Origin: Trichomonas vaginalis G3
Lineage: Eukaryota; Parabasalia; Trichomonadida; Trichomonadidae
NCBI RefSeq assembly: GCF_026262505.1
Contig: NC_067205.1
Span: forward strand, 7,688,001-7,752,000
Direction: 5' to 3'
DNA: 64,000 nucleotides
Below, piece after piece: positions 61,513 through 64,000 of the stretch; the stretch's first letter is position 1, and each line of letters opens with the position of its first letter. The notes under the pieces are model-generated. The model was not told the DNA's origin and ran no database searches. It worked only from the letters and a program-made list of their open reading frames with translations. The position numbers were made by a program, and so were the translations under genes.

Positions 61513-61528
61513 TTATTCTAGATAAAAT
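61513..61528. promoter_or_regulatory. 16-bp divergent promoter TTTTATTCTAGATAAA
   Basis: It serves the fibre-shaft gene leftward and the 61529 gene rightward. It is nearly the same string as at 48474-48491. Both carry TCTA in an A/T setting, which recalls the TCTA late-promoter core described for CroV and mavirus; the resemblance is short. Confidence 0.55.
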
Positions 61529-62371
61529 ATGCTTTCAATAGAAAAAGAAAATTCAAGAGTTGCTACAACTAAACCATTAGATGAACTTTTTACTAACGTA
61601 GGTCAAAAGTTTGAGACAGAGACCGTAAAGCATGAAGGCTATCGTTTTGACTACCCACTAAGATGGTTAAGAGACCCATCCGTCACAAAAGCTGTTGGCT
61701 TTCGTAGAATGAAGTTCATTTCAGAAGCCATACATGGTTTCCCATTTACGGTCGCTTTTGAAATTCGATACTATAACAAAGAGAAACGTACGTATGAGAA
61801 ATTTGAACAGGGAAAACTTTTACAAGTTAGTTTGCTTGTAAACTTAGAAACAACTCTTCAAGCTTTTCAAGAAAAAATAAACGATATCTATCTCGAATAT
61901 GCAAAACAGTACAACATTGACGAAGGAGAGTACCATCTCGATATTATATATGACAGGAAAAATGCAACTGTTAAAATCAATAGAATAGAAGACCTTGGAG
62001 AAGACGTTTATATTTCTACAAAATATAACAACTTGGCATGGTATAGATTTTTGAGGATGTTAAATCAGCCTGCAGAATATCCAGTACACCCGAACTTTTA
62101 TGAAGTCGAAAACCCTAATGGAACATATGAAAATGTTTTCGACTCAGATGCTATTATAGTTCATGCTTCATTTTCTGGTGCACAAAACTCTTTTTTATGC
62201 TTGGCAAATGACTTTTACGAAAAACCTACAAAGCTATATGAACCACCAAGTGGAAGTATTTCAGACTTTCAAGTATGGTTTACTACAGATGGAAGAAAGA
62301 AATAATTCCATTATACCACGCGTTTTACTTAGAACTTAGTTTCATATACAACTACTATCGAACGGTAAAAA
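61529..62371 (+). pseudogene. Putative structural protein (about 280 aa), nearly whole
   Basis: Starts MLSIEKENSRVATTKPLDEL. The centre is beta-rich (FPFTVAFEIRYYNKEKRTYE; YHLDIIYDRKNATVKINRI) and the C-terminal part contains FYEPPSGSISDFQVWFTT followed by a conserved aromatic end. The beta content and size would fit a penton or minor capsid protein, but no family was recognised. A shortened relative lies at about 56970-57366. About one break is present near the end. Confidence 0.5.
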
Positions 62372-62378
62372 TATAATT

Positions 62379-62621
62379 TTAATACGGTTGAGGTGTTGGA
62401 TTTGGTTGCCAACTAGACTGTGGTGCAGGTTCAGGCTGTTGTATAACAGGAGCTTGTTCTTCTGGTTCAGGGTCTTTAGGTATAATACCAACGAACTGAC
62501 CTACTCTTTTACCAATATTTTTGACACCGTTCCAAATTCCTCTTCCGACAGATTTTATTCCATTCCATATACCTCTTCCAACATTTCGAAAGAAGTTTCC
62601 TATTCTTCCAAAGAAACCCAT
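62379..62621 (-). CDS. 80-aa amphipathic MGFFG protein
   Basis: Starts MGFFGRIGNFFRNVGRGIWN. Residues 1-42 contain two copies of a GRGIWNG(I/V)K type unit that would form a basic amphipathic helix, and the last 35 residues are Pro/Gln-rich. The N-terminal Gly allows myristoylation. This looks like a membrane-lytic or core peptide of a virion, comparable in plan to adenovirus pVI/pX-like or melittin-like peptides, but that is analogy only. The leader GATTTTTACATATAGTAAAATG fits the virion promoter class. Reads through. Confidence 0.65.
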   Translation of the reverse strand: MGFFGRIGNFFRNVGRGIWNGIKSVGRGIWNGVKNIGKRVGQFVGIIPKDPEPEEQAPVIQQPEPAPQSSWQPNPTPQPY

Positions 62622-62639
62622 TTTACTATATGTAAAAAT

Positions 62640-63002
62640 CTAATGTCCACCTAGTCTCTTACGTTTCCTGTTGAGTTCCATAGCATTCTTTAACTGGAGC
62701 TCATACATTCTGTTTCTCCTCTGGTAGAAAACATATTCTGGGTCAACTCCTGTGTTCGCGTCATCTGCATAAAGTTGTTTATATCCCACTTCAGGGTTTG
62801 TATAAAACTCTTTCCATCTCATATTTGCATACCATGGTGGCAAACCTAACGCAGCGTCATTTGACATGGCAGTTTGCATTTGTACATCTGTTGGCACTTG
62901 ACCATAGTTTGCCATTGCAGTTTGTATTCTAACTTCATTTGGAATATTCTCTGGGTTTGGTTGTCCAGGTTGCTGTGCATTCGCTAAGTTCTGTGCGTCC
63001 AT
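62640..63002 (-). CDS. 120-aa virion-like protein with basic end
   Basis: Starts MDAQNLANAQQPGQPNPENI. The first half is Asn/Gln/Pro-rich with two related VxxQTAM segments; the second half has aromatic and charged helices and ends RKRKRLGGH. The C-terminal GG recalls adenain-type processing sites, but no protease was identified in the window. It lies in a tight leftward series with the methyltransferase, the 43-aa membrane protein and the MGFFG gene. The leader contains ATCTAATATTAA. Reads through. Confidence 0.55.
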   Translation of the reverse strand: MDAQNLANAQQPGQPNPENIPNEVRIQTAMANYGQVPTDVQMQTAMSNDAALGLPPWYANMRWKEFYTNPEVGYKQLYADDANTGVDPEYVFYQRRNRMYELQLKNAMELNRKRKRLGGH

Positions 63003-63024
63003 TTAATATTAGATAAAATATCTC

Positions 63025-63156
63025 TTACGAGTACATATGCTGAACATTTGCAGGCATTGGTTCATCTTCATATTCTCTATATCTTTCTGCCACGTCAAAT
63101 AAGTAAATGACACAATGGAAAAAACCTAAAACAAGTAGTCCTATTTCAAACCACAT
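63025..63156 (-). CDS. 43-aa single-span membrane protein
   Basis: MWFEIGLLVLGFFHCVIYLF is one hydrophobic helix, followed by an acidic 23-residue tail ending NVQHMYS. The ATG lies inside the last codons of the methyltransferase gene in another frame, a 16-nt overlap like those between the virion genes. Small membrane proteins of this size occur in many internal-membrane viruses. Evidence is the clean TM helix and the fit into the gene series. Confidence 0.5.
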   Translation of the reverse strand: MWFEIGLLVLGFFHCVIYLFDVAERYREYEDEPMPANVQHMYS

Positions 63157-63959
63157 TTACTTACTAGTAAAATTTCTTTGTTATGACACTTTCTCCAGTT
63201 TATAGGACCTCTCTCATATTCTATCTTATCGTATCTAAACTCATAGTCATGTATGTCCTCTAACCATCTCATGACACTTTCCAAACCACTTTTATCGGAT
63301 GTAAAGTAAAAGCATGGATGGTTATGTAAAACGTCTAAAGTTTCTAAAGAGTCTCTCAAAGTCCAGTCTACTTGGTATTGAAAATCCCATGTGTTATAGA
63401 ACGGCGGGTCCACTATAAAGAAAACATTTTCCTTGTCTTTATATTTTTCATACAACTCTGTCCAATGACATCTCACAAACTCTATACCCTCAATATATTT
63501 TTCTATGTTCTCTTTGAAAACATTTGTATAGTTAAGATATAAAACTTTTGACATAAGTGTTTCAATGTCATGAACTCTTATAGCACCACTATATAATAGT
63601 CTAGCAGATATACTATCCCAGTCAATATACTCTGCCTTTTTCAAAACCTCTCTGACAGTATTTTTCTTATCTAATGGTATACGTTCCATCTTACCTATAG
63701 GTATCTTTTCTTTTAACTCTTTCAATATTTTGTTTGTGTCTGGTATATGTTTGAGACGGTTCATATAGTTGTCGAAGTCATTGCATATAATCTTTGAGTC
63801 AGGAAATATTGTATGGCACAAATGAGATATATAGAAACTTCCACCGAACAAGTCTACAAATGTTAGACCATTCGGTAGTTTCTTAAGTTCTCTCAATAGA
63901 ATATCTTTACATCTACTCTTATTTCCAAAGAAGGGTAACGGTGGTTTTGTAAAATTCAT
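63141..63959 (-). CDS. D12-class DNA adenine-N6 methyltransferase
   Basis: A 272-aa protein. The SAM-binding motif is FVDLFGGSF near residue 34, preceded by the PFFGNKSR segment typical of Dam-type enzymes; the catalytic motif is DPPFY near residue 183. Order and spacing are those of the alpha-group (Dam/D12). It should methylate adenine at a short site, probably on element DNA to mark or protect it, and could contribute to 6mA in the host genome. Trichomonad genomes are known to carry adenine methyltransferases of this kind. The leader is the A/T-run class. Complete in the window, with its start 41 bp from the edge. Confidence 0.85.
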   Translation of the reverse strand: MNFTKPPLPFFGNKSRCKDILLRELKKLPNGLTFVDLFGGSFYISHLCHTIFPDSKIICNDFDNYMNRLKHIPDTNKILKELKEKIPIGKMERIPLDKKNTVREVLKKAEYIDWDSISARLLYSGAIRVHDIETLMSKVLYLNYTNVFKENIEKYIEGIEFVRCHWTELYEKYKDKENVFFIVDPPFYNTWDFQYQVDWTLRDSLETLDVLHNHPCFYFTSDKSGLESVMRWLEDIHDYEFRYDKIEYERGPINWRKCHNKEILLVSKCGLK

Positions 63960-64000
63960 TTTATATATATAATAAAAATGTTTTTTCCTGAAAAGTGACA

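Larger units (their letters stand above)
42027..64000. mobile_element. Maverick/Polinton-like element B (partial, runs off right edge)
   Basis: At least 22 kb. In order, its parts are the terminal hairpin, a repeat field, a Q/P coiled-coil gene, a second virion-type gene, a capsid-like gene, small conserved genes, a D5-like helicase, an A32-like ATPase, a KilA-N gene, a 435-aa protein, a second KilA-N gene, an HNH endonuclease, small virion-like genes, an integrase, a collar/fibre-like gene, a putative structural gene and an adenine methyltransferase. It is of the same family as A, in inverse orientation. About half of the genes are broken (roughly 25 breaks) and the rest read through, so it is a fossil of moderate age. 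No polymerase B gene was seen in the window. Confidence 0.85.

Overview
The window looks like a chromosome segment of a parabasalid protist, Trichomonas vaginalis or a close relative such as Tritrichomonas. The reasons are an AT-rich genome with intronless genes, an IBP39-type initiator-binding-domain gene, Inr elements (TCA-Y-T/A) a few bases upstream of several ATGs, a DUF3447 ankyrin gene, a Pmp-like beta-helix fragment, and large Maverick/Polinton-type elements, which are very abundant in T. vaginalis.

There are three regions. (1) Positions 1 to about 10285 hold the capsid-side end of Maverick-like element A, which enters from the left edge. (2) About 10290-42000 is a 31.7-kb host island. 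Its genes are an IBD protein, a small unknown protein, an LRR/coiled-coil protein, an ABCF ATPase, an atypical small kinase, a broken Pmp-like surface gene, a large ZNFX1-like helicase, a coiled-coil protein, a broken DUF3447 ankyrin gene, a Ser/Thr-repeat membrane protein, an ankyrin protein, a primase-like relic and a TMEM62-like phosphoesterase. Four short terminal-inverted-repeat (TIR) elements lie between the genes, and two of them carry tRNA-like boxes. (3) From about 42027 to the right edge is element B, of the same family as A and in opposite orientation.

A and B are colinear where they overlap: a large Q/P-rich coiled-coil protein, a second virion-type protein, a capsid-like protein, a small convergent gene, a 193-aa protein, a D5-like SF3 helicase, a 139-aa protein, a Lys-rich protein, an A32-like packaging ATPase, a KilA-N gene and a 435-aa DNA-linked protein. 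B continues with a second KilA-N gene, an HNH endonuclease, small virion-like proteins, a retroviral-type integrase, a phage-collar/tail-fibre-like protein, a putative structural protein and a D12-class adenine methyltransferase. No protein-primed DNA polymerase B was seen, but both elements run off the window. Both are fossils in which several genes are broken and others still look whole.

The least expected signals are non-coding. They are a terminal 33-nt hairpin whose stem covaries between A and B; a five-site module of GGKTAGA iterons at 12-bp spacing ending in a palindrome; a 22-nt palindrome that supplies both stop codons and AATAAA on both strands; start/stop overlaps between consecutive virion genes conserved in both copies; and two apparent promoter classes that split replication-type from virion-type genes.
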